The notes under the pieces were generated by a model that saw only the letters and a program-made list of their open reading frames with translations, was not told the origin of the DNA and ran no database searches. From Ectopseudomonas mendocina (lineage in GTDB: Bacteria > Pseudomonadota > Gammaproteobacteria > Pseudomonadales > Pseudomonadaceae): a DNA stretch of 64,000 bases. Each line of letters begins with the position of its first letter. The stretch's first letter is position 1. The DNA lies in assembly GCF_008041835.1 (NCBI RefSeq), contig NZ_VRYE01000018.1:1-64000 (forward strand), written 5' to 3'. The position numbers and the translations under genes are program-made. This document shows positions 15,333-25,420 of this stretch, piece after piece.

Positions 15333-16336
15333 CGCGCTTTCGCCTGTTGCTGCTTGGCCTGAGCGTGCTGCTGGCGCTGTCCTGTGCGCTGTCGCTGGCT
15401 TTCGGCGCGGCGCAGGTGCCGCTCGAACGGGTATGGGCGATCCTCGGCCAGCACCTGTTTGGCATCGCACCCGAGGTGTCGGTCAGTGCCGGCGAGGCCA
15501 GCATCGTCTGGCAATTGCGCGCGCCACGGGTGTTGCTCGGTGCGCTGGTGGGCGCCGGGCTGGCGCTGGTCGGCACGGTGCTGCAGGCGGTAACGCGCAA
15601 CCCACTGGCCGACCCGCACCTGCTCGGTGTCAGCTCCGGTGCGGCCTTCGGTGCGGTGATCGTGGTGCTCTACCTGGGCGAGTTCGCCGGCCTGCTCAGC
15701 CTGCCGCTGGCAGCCTTCATCGGCGCACTGGCGAGCATGCTGCTGGTGTTGGCCATCGCCAGCCGGGGCGGGCGCCTGGAGAGCGACCGCCTGCTGCTGG
15801 CCGGGGTGGCGGTGTCGTTCGTGATGATGGCGGCGAGCAACCTGCTGCTGTACCTGGGCAACCCGCATGCGGCCAGTTCGGTGCTGTTCTGGATGCTCGG
15901 TGGCCTGGGCCTGGCGCGCTGGGAACTGCTCTGGTTGCCGGCGCTTTGCCTGGCGCTGGCCTTGGCGGTGTTGCTGGGCCTGGGCCGCGCGCTGAACGCG
16001 CTGATGGCCGGCGAGCAGAGTGCGGTAAGCCTGGGCCTGGAGCCGCGCCGCGTGCGCCACGTGGTATTCGTGGTGGCCTCTTTGCTCACTGGCGTGCTGG
16101 TGTCGCTGTCCGGCGCCATCGGCTTCGTCGGCCTGATGCTGCCGCATGTGGCGCGCTTTCTGGTCGGCGCCGAGCATCGTCGCCTGCTGCCGGTTGCGGC
16201 GCTGCTGGGGGCGCTGTTTCTGGTCTGGGTCGATGTCGCCGCGCGTACCTGGCTGGCGCCGCAGGATTTGCCGATCGGCATCGTCACCGCGGCCATCGGT
16301 GGAGCGTTCTTCGTGGCCCTGCTCAGGCGCCGTTAG
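15329..16336 (+). CDS. ABC transporter permease (BtuC/FecCD family)
   Basis: The 335-residue protein is almost wholly hydrophobic with about ten membrane segments. It carries FecCD signatures: RAPRVLLGALVGAGLALVG, NPLADPHLLGVSSGAAFGA, and the cytoplasmic coupling region SGAIGFVGLMLPHVARFLVG. It forms the channel of the importer with the two genes before it. The start is GTG at 15329, in a 4-bp overlap (GTGA) with the binding-protein stop. It is the last gene of the corrinoid uptake operon. Confidence 0.95.
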   Translation: MTRFRLLLLGLSVLLALSCALSLAFGAAQVPLERVWAILGQHLFGIAPEVSVSAGEASIVWQLRAPRVLLGALVGAGLALVGTVLQAVTRNPLADPHLLGVSSGAAFGAVIVVLYLGEFAGLLSLPLAAFIGALASMLLVLAIASRGGRLESDRLLLAGVAVSFVMMAASNLLLYLGNPHAASSVLFWMLGGLGLARWELLWLPALCLALALAVLLGLGRALNALMAGEQSAVSLGLEPRRVRHVVFVVASLLTGVLVSLSGAIGFVGLMLPHVARFLVGAEHRRLLPVAALLGALFLVWVDVAARTWLAPQDLPIGIVTAAIGGAFFVALLRRR

Positions 16337-16388
16337 TGCTGGCCCGATGCAGTAAGATGCAGCGCGTCTTCTATCAGTCGAGCCGCCC

Positions 16389-18140
16389 ATGCCTCTGCCG
16401 CAGCGCCCCCGCTACCGCGTTTTGCTCACTGTGCTGGCAATTATCGCCGGCTTGCTGCTGAGCCTATGGCTGGGCGGCCGCTATGCCGAAGAACGTGCAT
16501 GGGATGAGCGCAGCGTCGAAGCCCGCGGACAACTGCAGCTCTACGCGCAGTCGATCCGCACCCTGGTCGAGCGCTTCAGTTCGGTGCCCGAGGTGCTGGC
16601 GCTGGACAGTGACATCCGTAGCCTGCTGCGCGCACCACAGGATCGCCAACTGCGCCTGGCGCTGAACCAGCGCCTGGAGCGGCTCAATGCGGCGGCTGGC
16701 TCCACCGTGCTGTACCTGCTCGATGCCCGTGGTGAAACCCTGGTGGCCAGCAACTGGCGCGACTGGAGCAGCTTCGTCGGCAACAACTACGCCTTCCGTC
16801 CGTACTTCCAGAACGCGGTTCGTGAAGGCGGCGCGCGTTACTTCGCGGTGGGCGTGACCACCGGCATTCCCGGTTACTTCCTGTCGCATGTGGTTCGCGA
16901 TGATGACGGCGAGCTGCTTGGCGTGCTGGTGGTCAAGTTGGAGCTGGAAGAGCTGCAGCGCCAATGGGTCGATCAACCCGGTGTGCTGCTGGTCGCCGAC
17001 AGCTATCAGGTGGTGATTCTCAGCAACAAGCCGGCCTGGCGTTTCCGCGCCCTGCAGCCGCTCGACGAGCGGGCGCGGGACGAGCTGGTGGAGGTGCGCC
17101 GCTATGCCGAGCAGGCGCTGCAGCCGCTGGCGCATCAGGTACACCGGCATGTCGATGATGATGCCGACTGGGCCGGTTTCGACGGCCCTGACGGTACAGC
17201 GGATTATCTCTGGCAGCGCCTGTATCTGCCCGAGGAGGGCTGGACCCTGCACCTGCTCAGCGAGCCGCTGGGCCTGGCCGACAGTATGCGCAGTTACCGT
17301 CTGGCGGCTGCCGGGGTGTGGATGACCTTCGCCTTTCTGTTGCTGTTTCTCTTCCAGCGGCGCAAGAACCAGCGCTTGCAGGCCGGTATCCGCGAACGCC
17401 TGGAGCGCGAGGTGGCGCTACGCACTGCCGAACTGCGCGAGGTCCAGGATGGCCTGGTGCATGCCGCCAAGATGGCGGCCCTGGGGCAGATGTCGGCGGC
17501 CCTGGCGCATGAGATCAACCAGCCGCTGACCGCCCTGCAGATGCAGCTCGGCAGCCTGCGTCTGCTGCTCGACAGCGGCCGCCCGGAAGCCGTACGTGAT
17601 GGCTTGCAGCGTATCGATGGCCTGCTGCAGCGCATGGCCGCGCTGACCAGCCACCTCAAGACCTTCGCCCGCAAGACCCCGGCCGGCCTCAGTGAGCGCC
17701 TGTGCCTGGGTGACGTACTGGAGCAGGCGCTGCAACTGCTGGCGCCGCGCATGCGCAGCGAGCAGGTGGAGCTGCGTACAGAGATCGATGACCAGGTCGA
17801 AGTGCTCGGCGATGCCATTCGCATCGAACAGGTGATTCTCAACCTGCTGCACAACGCCCTCGATGCCATGGCCGAGAGCGAGACGCGCATCCTCCTAGTA
17901 CGCATCGCCCGTGAAGACGATGGCTGCCTGCTTAGCGTCGAGGACAGTGGCGGCGGTATTGCCGAAGAAACCCTCGGTCGCGTGTTCGAACCCTTCTTCA
18001 CCACCAAACCGGTGGGGCAGGGGTTGGGGCTTGGGCTGGCGGTGTCCTACGGTATCGTGCGCGATCTCGGCGGCACGCTGGAGGCGCATAACGGTGAGCT
18101 GGGTGCGGTGTTTACCTTGAGGCTGCCGGCGGCGCCGTAA
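16389..18140 (+). CDS. DctB/MifS-type sensor histidine kinase
   Basis: The 583-residue inner-membrane kinase has two membrane helices (about residues 11-29 and 308-325) enclosing a large periplasmic double-Cache sensor region (GNNYAFRPYFQNAV, FAVGVTTGIPGYFLSH). After a coiled-coil linker comes the phosphoacceptor motif ALAHEINQPL (His about 374), then N box NLLHNALDAM, G1 DSGGGI and G2 GLGLGLAVS of the ATPase domain. This layout is that of DctB, which senses C4-dicarboxylates, or of MifS, which senses alpha-ketoglutarate. The actual ligand is unknown. A DctD-like regulator follows after a repeat-filled 214-bp gap. Confidence 0.9.
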   Translation: MPLPQRPRYRVLLTVLAIIAGLLLSLWLGGRYAEERAWDERSVEARGQLQLYAQSIRTLVERFSSVPEVLALDSDIRSLLRAPQDRQLRLALNQRLERLNAAAGSTVLYLLDARGETLVASNWRDWSSFVGNNYAFRPYFQNAVREGGARYFAVGVTTGIPGYFLSHVVRDDDGELLGVLVVKLELEELQRQWVDQPGVLLVADSYQVVILSNKPAWRFRALQPLDERARDELVEVRRYAEQALQPLAHQVHRHVDDDADWAGFDGPDGTADYLWQRLYLPEEGWTLHLLSEPLGLADSMRSYRLAAAGVWMTFAFLLLFLFQRRKNQRLQAGIRERLEREVALRTAELREVQDGLVHAAKMAALGQMSAALAHEINQPLTALQMQLGSLRLLLDSGRPEAVRDGLQRIDGLLQRMAALTSHLKTFARKTPAGLSERLCLGDVLEQALQLLAPRMRSEQVELRTEIDDQVEVLGDAIRIEQVILNLLHNALDAMAESETRILLVRIAREDDGCLLSVEDSGGGIAEETLGRVFEPFFTTKPVGQGLGLGLAVSYGIVRDLGGTLEAHNGELGAVFTLRLPAAP

Positions 18141-18161
18141 CAGCCTGTTACTGTCGGTTGC

Positions 18162-18327
18162 GTAGGGTGGGTTAGGCGCACTTCACGCATACCGATGAAT
18201 CCGCAATTTATGCCGCGCCGTAACCCACCATTGGTGTCTCGCGGGAAGATCGCCCGGTGGGTTACGCGCCGCAGCACTGGCGGGGGTGTGTTTAAGATAG
18301 TGGTTCGCGGCGCTAACCCACCCTACA
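18162..18327. repeat. Composite of four REP-like arms between kinase and regulator genes
   Basis: GTAGGGTGGGTTAGGCGC (18162), CGCGCCGTAACCCACC (18214), GGTGGGTTACGCGCCGC (18256) and GCGGCGCTAACCCACCCTAC (18307) form two nested inverted pairs. The same unit occurs at 41445-41512. It fills most of the gap between the two genes. Confidence 0.7.
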
Positions 18328-18354
18328 CTGCGGCCGTTCTCGAGAGGAGGTGGC

Positions 18355-19695
18355 ATGAGCGCTCAGGTCATAGTGGTCGACGACGAAGCGGCGATTCGCG
18401 AAGCGGTGCAGCAGTGGCTGGAGCTGTCCGGTTTCGAGGTGCGCAGCTGCGCCAGTGCGGCCGAAGCCTTGGCTCTGGTCGATCGCGACTTCCCCGGCAT
18501 CGTCGTCAGCGATGTGCGCATGCCCGGCAGCGATGGCCTGCAACTGCTGGACAAGCTGCTGCAGGTGGACACCGACCTGCCGGTGATCCTGGTCACCGGC
18601 CACGGCGATGTACCCATGGCGGTACAGGCACTGCGTCAGGGCGCCTATGACTTCATCGAGAAACCCTTCACCCCCGAGCGCCTGCTCGACAGCGTGCGGC
18701 GTGCCCTGGACAAGCGCCGTCTGGTCTGTGAGAACCGCCAACTGCGTCGGCAGGTGGCCGACAAGGGCCGTATCGAGAGCCAACTGATCGGCATTTCGCG
18801 GCCGATGGAAAACCTGCGCCGGCAGATCCTCGAATTGGCCGGTACTTCGGTCAACGTCCTGATCCGAGGGGAGACCGGCAGCGGCAAGGAGCGCGTCGCG
18901 CGTTGCCTGCACGACTTCAGCGCGCGCGCGAGCAAGGCCTTTGCCGCGCTCAACTGCGCGGCGATTCCCGAGACCATCTTCGAAAGCGAGCTGTTCGGTC
19001 ACGAGAGCGGCGCCTTCACCGGCGCCCAGGCACGGCGCATCGGTCGTATCGAGCATGCCGATGGCGGTACCCTGTTTCTCGACGAGGTGGAGAGTCTGCC
19101 GCTGGCGCAACAGGTCAAACTGCTGCGCGTGCTGCAGGAAAAGACCCTGGAACGCCTCGGCTCGAACAAGAGCATCCAGGTCGATCTGCGAGTGATCGGC
19201 GCGGCCAAGCCGGATCTGCTCGATGAAGTGAAGGCCGGACGTTTCCGCGAGGATCTGGTGTATCGCCTGAACGTCGCCACCCTGCACATTCCACCGCTGC
19301 GCGAGCGCCGCGAGGATATCCCGCTGTTGTTCGAGCACTTCGCGCATGAGGCGGCGCTGCGTCATGGCCGCGAAGCGCCACCGCTGGCGCCGAGCGAACT
19401 TGCTCGGTTGCTCGGCCATGACTGGCCGGGCAACGTCCGCGAGTTGATCAACGCCGCCGAGCGTCATGCCCTGGGGCTGTCCAGCCCGCCGCCGGCCGAG
19501 CGCTTCGCCGGCCAGGCACTGGCACAACAGATGGAGGCCTTCGAGGCGCAATGCCTGCACAACGCCCTGCTGCACTGTCAGGGCAACATCACGGCGGTGA
19601 TGGAGATGCTGCAGCTACCGCGTCGCACCCTCAATGAGAAGATGCAGCGCCATGGCCTGACGCGCGGTGATTATCTGCCGGGTGGAGAGGAATGA
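18355..19695 (+). CDS. Sigma-54-dependent response regulator (DctD/MifR type)
   Basis: The 446-residue protein has a receiver domain with phosphoacceptor Asp53 (VVSDVRMPG) and Lys in IEKPF (about 103), a AAA+ domain with Walker A GETGSGKE (172-179), the sigma-54 contact loop GAFTGA (219-224) and Walker B TLFLDE (239-244), and a Fis-type C-terminal helix-turn-helix (LPRRTLNEKMQRHGL). It needs RNA polymerase with RpoN. AGAGGAGG precedes the ATG. Its likely target is the TRAP gene that follows, which has a clear -24/-12 promoter at 19923 (inference). Confidence 0.94.
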   Translation: MSAQVIVVDDEAAIREAVQQWLELSGFEVRSCASAAEALALVDRDFPGIVVSDVRMPGSDGLQLLDKLLQVDTDLPVILVTGHGDVPMAVQALRQGAYDFIEKPFTPERLLDSVRRALDKRRLVCENRQLRRQVADKGRIESQLIGISRPMENLRRQILELAGTSVNVLIRGETGSGKERVARCLHDFSARASKAFAALNCAAIPETIFESELFGHESGAFTGAQARRIGRIEHADGGTLFLDEVESLPLAQQVKLLRVLQEKTLERLGSNKSIQVDLRVIGAAKPDLLDEVKAGRFREDLVYRLNVATLHIPPLRERREDIPLLFEHFAHEAALRHGREAPPLAPSELARLLGHDWPGNVRELINAAERHALGLSSPPPAERFAGQALAQQMEAFEAQCLHNALLHCQGNITAVMEMLQLPRRTLNEKMQRHGLTRGDYLPGGEE

Positions 19696-19730
19696 CGTAC
19701 CGCCTGCCGGTGTGGTAGCCGGCTTGACCT

Positions 19731-19806
19731 GTGGGAGCCCCGCCCCGGGGCGAAGCTTTTGCTATTTCGCGATGGCTGCAATTCGCCGCGAGGCGCGACT
19801 CCTACA
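19731..19806. repeat. REP pair after the response regulator
   Basis: GGAGCCCCGCCCCGGGGCGAAGC at the left (same unit as 4647 and 36921) and a CGCGAGGCGCGACTCCTAC half at the right face each other. Confidence 0.65.
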
Positions 19807-19922
19807 GGGCGTGCACCTCAATAAGCGGAATTTTGCCGACTCTGTCATGGATGTAGGCGGTTTACCGCTCAGTGACCGTGCGGTCTCTGGATAAAACCCC
19901 TCTATCTCGGGCTTTTCAGCTC

Positions 19923-19937
19923 TGGCACGGCATCTGC
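19923..19937 (+). promoter_or_regulatory. Sigma-54 (-24/-12) promoter for the TAXI-TRAP operon
   Basis: TGGCAC, five bases, CTGC matches the RpoN consensus TGGCAC-N5-TTGC at all but one position. It lies 225 bp before the receptor gene, immediately downstream of a gene for an RpoN activator. A short palindrome GCGGT-TT-ACCGC at 19857-19868 could be part of an upstream activator site. Confidence 0.7.
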
Positions 19938-20161
19938 TATGGCAGACATAGCCGCGCAGCACCTTGCCGACGCGGCGACCATAACAATGACAAGAGGTCA
20001 GCCCATGAGCAGCCATGTCCCTCGCGCCATGCCGCACTCGTTGCCGTGCATGGGCCGTCTCCCCACCGCGTCTGTCGCGGCTCTTGTCCTGTGTCGCGCC
20101 CTTGTAGCGTCGTCTAAAGTGAAACTCTGCATAAAGCCATAACAACGACGGAGATACCTCC

Positions 20162-21115
20162 ATGCGTCTGACCAAGAAAATCAGCCTGTTTGCCGCTGCT
20201 GCGGCCATCACTGCCAGCACCGCCGTGCTCGCCGCACCGACTTTCATCAACGTCCTTACCGGCGGCACCAGCGGTGTTTACTACCCGATTGGCGTAGCCC
20301 TGTCACAGCTGTACAGCAACGGTATCGAAGGCTCCAAGACCTCGGTGCAGGCGACCAAGGCCTCGGTAGAGAACCTCAACCTGCTGCAGGCCGGTCGTGG
20401 CGAGCTGGCGTTCGCCCTCGGTGACTCGGTCAGTGATGCCTGGAACGGTGTCGAAGACGCTGGTTTCAAGACGCCGCTGAAGAAGATCCGCGCCATTGCC
20501 GGCACCTACCCGAACTACATCCAGATCGTCGCCAACGCCGAATCCGGTATCAAGACTCTGGAAGACCTCAAGGGCAAGCGCATCTCCGTCGGCGCGCCGA
20601 AGTCCGGCACCGAGCTGAACGCCCGCGCCATCTTCGAAGCCGCTGGCCTGAGCTACCAGGACATGGGCAAGGTCGAGTTCCTGCCCTATGCCGAGTCGGT
20701 CGAGCTGATCAAGAACCGTCAGCTGGACGCCACCCTGCAGTCCTCCGGTCTGGGCATGGCGGCCATTCGTGATCTGGCTTCGACCATGAAGATCAGCTTC
20801 GTCGCCATTCCGGCCGAAGTGACCGCGAAGATCGACAACGCTGCCTACGAGGCTGCCACCATCCCGGCCGGTACCTATGACGGTCAGGACGCCGATGTGC
20901 CCACCGTGGCGATCAACAACATTCTGGTCACCCACGAGGGCGTCTCCGACGAAGTGGCCTACCAAATGACCAAGCTGATGTTCGACAACCTTGACCGCCT
21001 GGGCACCGCTCACTCTGCGGCCAAGGACATCAAGCTGGAAAGCGCTACCAAGAACCTGCCGATTCCGCTGCACCCGGGTGCCGAGCGCTTCTACAAGGAA
21101 GCCGGCGTACTGTAA
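20162..21115 (+). CDS. TAXI-family TRAP transporter substrate receptor
   Basis: The 317-residue periplasmic protein has a signal peptide ending at VLAAP (about residue 24) and the TAXI signature region FINVLTGGTSGVYYPIGVAL, followed by DLKGKRISVGAPKSGTE. Receptors of this family bind carboxylates or amino acids such as glutamate and hand them to a sodium-coupled permease. The start ATG follows GGAGATACCTCC. The gene is the first of an operon with the fused permease and DUF1850 gene, behind a sigma-54 promoter and next to a DctB/DctD-like pair, so an organic-acid substrate is likely (inference). Confidence 0.93.
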   Translation: MRLTKKISLFAAAAAITASTAVLAAPTFINVLTGGTSGVYYPIGVALSQLYSNGIEGSKTSVQATKASVENLNLLQAGRGELAFALGDSVSDAWNGVEDAGFKTPLKKIRAIAGTYPNYIQIVANAESGIKTLEDLKGKRISVGAPKSGTELNARAIFEAAGLSYQDMGKVEFLPYAESVELIKNRQLDATLQSSGLGMAAIRDLASTMKISFVAIPAEVTAKIDNAAYEAATIPAGTYDGQDADVPTVAINNILVTHEGVSDEVAYQMTKLMFDNLDRLGTAHSAAKDIKLESATKNLPIPLHPGAERFYKEAGVL

Positions 21116-21123
21116 TTACGACA

Positions 21124-21151
21124 CGGACCGCGACGAGTCCGTCGCGGTCCG
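21124..21151 (+). terminator. Strong hairpin between receptor and permease genes
   Basis: CGGACCGCGACG and CGTCGCGGTCCG form a perfect 12-bp stem with loop AGTC, 8 bp after the receptor stop. There is no T run. Such a hairpin may stabilise the receptor message or partly stop transcription, giving more receptor than permease. Confidence 0.5.
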
Positions 21152-21249
21152 GCTCTCACAGAAGCGCGAATAAAACCGTCGCCCGCTGGCGGTGGGTTTT
21201 GTTGGCGACTCTGTCACCGCAATCGAAGTAGTCATGAGGTGTGCACTGC

Positions 21250-23273
<2,024 letters not shown>

Positions 23274-23277
<4 letters not shown>

Positions 23278-23681
23278 TCGGCCTGTGTCTGGGCTTGGCC
23301 GGTGCGGTGTGGGCAGAGCTGCCCACGCCGGCCTTCACCCTGGCCTGGACGCACAGCATCGAAAAGATTCGCTGGGAAGAGGATTACCGCGTCACCACCG
23401 AGGGGCTGCTGCTCGGTGAGGCGCGGGTCAAGGGTTCCGGTGCCGGCATGGAGATTCCCGACGGCGCCGAACTGCGCAATGGCAGCTGGCACTACCAGCG
23501 TCAGCTACCGCCTTTGCAACCCCTGCGAGTCGGGCGTACGCCCGAAGCCGGGGATTACCAACTGTGTATTGACCAGCGTTGTCGCCCGATGAGCGACTGG
23601 CTCGGCCCGCCACAAGCGAGCCAGCCGGCGTTGGAACTCTGGAGCTGTGAGCTGAGCACCCCTGCGGCCGACGCGGGCTAG
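23274..23681 (+). CDS. DUF1850 protein of the TAXI-TRAP operon
   Basis: The 135-residue protein has a hydrophobic start resembling a signal peptide (LCLGLAGAVWA) and the DUF1850 features FTLAWTHSIEKIRWEEDYRV and EGLLLGEARVKGSGAGME. This domain is nearly always found beside TAXI-TRAP permeases, but its role is not known. The start is GTG at 23274, overlapping the permease stop, so it is the third gene of the operon. Confidence 0.88.
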
Positions 23682-23725
23682 GTTCGCCCGAGCGGACTCA
23701 GGCTCCCGGTGCCACAAGTGCCGGA

Positions 23726-23860
23726 TCAAAAGAAGGAAACCCCCATGCGGCGCGAGCCTGTGGGGGTGTTGTTCATGTGCGCCCTGGGCATCACGCCTGG
23801 CGCCAGCCGAATCCGATTCTGCGTAAGCGGACCTGCGATGGACGTCAGCGACAGCCACAC
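23726..23860 (-). other. Compact element after senC with a 44-codon frame (possible small peptide or RNA motif)
   Basis: Directly after the senC stop a GTG opens a 44-codon frame (start WLSLTSIAGPLT, end GSRRMGVSFF) that stops at 23726. The other strand holds a 39-codon frame (ATG at 23745, stop at 23864) after AAGAAGGA. CCCCCA (about 23740) and TGGGGG (about 23759) can form a hairpin. From memory, peptides like the minus-strand one recur in Pseudomonas genomes, which would fit a repeated structured element rather than a gene; I cannot check this. Function unknown. Confidence 0.35.
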
Positions 23861-24493
23861 TTAGCTGCCGGAAATCAGCCCCGGTAATTGTTCGGCCAGC
23901 TTGGCGTTGTTGATCGGCGCGCGGATGAAACCGCGCTGGGTACCATCCGGGCCGATGATCACCAGGTTGCCGCTGTGGTCGACGGTGTAGTTTTCCTTGC
24001 TGGTATCCGCCGGAATGTAGGGAATGCTCACCGAGTTGGCGAACTTCTGCAGGGTTTCCTCTTCACCGGTCAGCCCCTTGAAGCCGGCATTGAAGAAGCC
24101 CAGGTACTTGCTCAGTTGCTCCGGCGTATCACGATGCGGATCGACGCTGACCATCACCACCTCGAGTCGCGCGCGGGTTTCTTCCGGCAGTTGGGTCTGC
24201 AACTGGCGCAGTTGGGCGAGGGTGGCCGGGCAGATATCCGGGCAGAAGGTGTAGCCGAAGAACAACAGCTTCCAGTCGCCCTTGAGCTGATCAACCGCGA
24301 CTTCCTTGCCATCCTGATCGACCAACTTCAGAGCTGGCAGGCTGCGGTTCTGCGGCAGCAGGACGATGCCGGCGTCGAGCAGCGCGGCCGGGTCGCCCTG
24401 GCCCTTGCTGCTCAGTACCTTGTTGACGGTCAGCCCCAGCACCAGGGCGACGATGGCGACAAGAACGAAAACCGTTGTATGGGTACGCGTCAT
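23861..24493 (-). CDS. SCO1/SenC family copper chaperone for cytochrome oxidase
   Basis: The 210-residue protein has one N-terminal membrane anchor (residues 7-25) and a periplasmic thioredoxin-fold domain. The copper ligands are visible: CPDIC (residues about 84-88) within FFGYTFCPDICPATL, and the distant His in YTVDHSG. SCO proteins deliver copper to, or reduce, the CuA site of cytochrome oxidase subunit II. It is the last gene of the leftward oxidase assembly cluster, 8 bp after cyoE. Confidence 0.93.
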   Translation of the reverse strand: MTRTHTTVFVLVAIVALVLGLTVNKVLSSKGQGDPAALLDAGIVLLPQNRSLPALKLVDQDGKEVAVDQLKGDWKLLFFGYTFCPDICPATLAQLRQLQTQLPEETRARLEVVMVSVDPHRDTPEQLSKYLGFFNAGFKGLTGEEETLQKFANSVSIPYIPADTSKENYTVDHSGNLVIIGPDGTQRGFIRAPINNAKLAEQLPGLISGS

Positions 24494-24501
24494 GAAAAAC
24501 C

Positions 24502-25401
24502 TTAGATATTCAGCAGCAGGTAATGGTCCGCCAGCAGCGCGATAAACAGCAGGAACAGATACCAGATACTGTACTTGAAGGTGTTGATCGCCGCGTGCGG
24601 TTTGCTGTCACGGTACAGCACCCAGGCCCAATGCAGGAAGCGCCCGCCCAGCAGCACGGCGCAGGCCAGGTACAGCGGCCCGCTCATGTGGATGGCGTAG
24701 GGCAGCAGGGTTACCGCGAACATCACCAGGGTGTAGAGCAGGATGTGCACCTTGGTGTAGTGCTCGCCGTGGGTCACCGGCAGCATGGGGATGTCGGCCT
24801 TGGCGTATTCGGCCTTGCGGTGGATGGCCAGGGCCCAGAAGTGCGGCGGCGTCCAGGCGAAGATGATCAGCACCAGCAGCAGCGGCTCGGCACTCAGGTG
24901 TCCGGTGACGGCGACCCAGCCCAGCAGCGGCGGCGCGGCGCCAGCCAGGCCACCGATAACGATGTTCTGCGGCGTGGCACGCTTGAGAAAGCCGGTGTAG
25001 ATCACCGCATAGCCGAGCAATGAGGCCAGGGTCAGCCAGGCAGCCAACTCATTGGTGAACACCATCAGCAGGCTCATGCCGGCGATGGCCAGCAGCAGCG
25101 CGAAGGTCAACGCCGCCACCGGCGAGACCCGCCCGGCTGTGACCGGACGTTTGTGCGTGCGCGCCATGATCGAGTCGATGCGTCGATCCACCACGTGGTT
25201 GACCGCCGCCGCCGCGCCGGCGCACAGACCGATGCCGAGGTTGCCGAACAGCAGCACCGTCCAGGGCACCCCGGCACGGGTAGCGAGAAACATGCCGACC
25301 AGCGAGGTGATCAGCATCAGCAGCACCACCCGAGGTTTGGTCAGCTCCAGATAATCGCGCCAGGTGGCAGGTTCGGCATGGGCTTGCAGGATGGTCGCCA
25401 T
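24502..25401 (-). CDS. cyoE: Protoheme IX farnesyltransferase (heme O synthase)
   Basis: The 299-residue integral membrane prenyltransferase has the family motifs LTKPRVVLLMLITSLVG, NHVVDRRIDSIMARTHKRP (the Asp-rich diphosphate site), YTGFLKRATPQNIVIGG and WTPPHFWALAIHRKAEY. It converts heme B to heme O, the precursor that CtaA turns into heme A. The ATG at 25401 follows CAGGGAGAAATGC. It lies 19 bp after ctaA in the same direction. Confidence 0.95.
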   Translation of the reverse strand: MATILQAHAEPATWRDYLELTKPRVVLLMLITSLVGMFLATRAGVPWTVLLFGNLGIGLCAGAAAAVNHVVDRRIDSIMARTHKRPVTAGRVSPVAALTFALLLAIAGMSLLMVFTNELAAWLTLASLLGYAVIYTGFLKRATPQNIVIGGLAGAAPPLLGWVAVTGHLSAEPLLLVLIIFAWTPPHFWALAIHRKAEYAKADIPMLPVTHGEHYTKVHILLYTLVMFAVTLLPYAIHMSGPLYLACAVLLGGRFLHWAWVLYRDSKPHAAINTFKYSIWYLFLLFIALLADHYLLLNI

Positions 25402-25420
25402 GGCATTTCTCCCTGATTCG

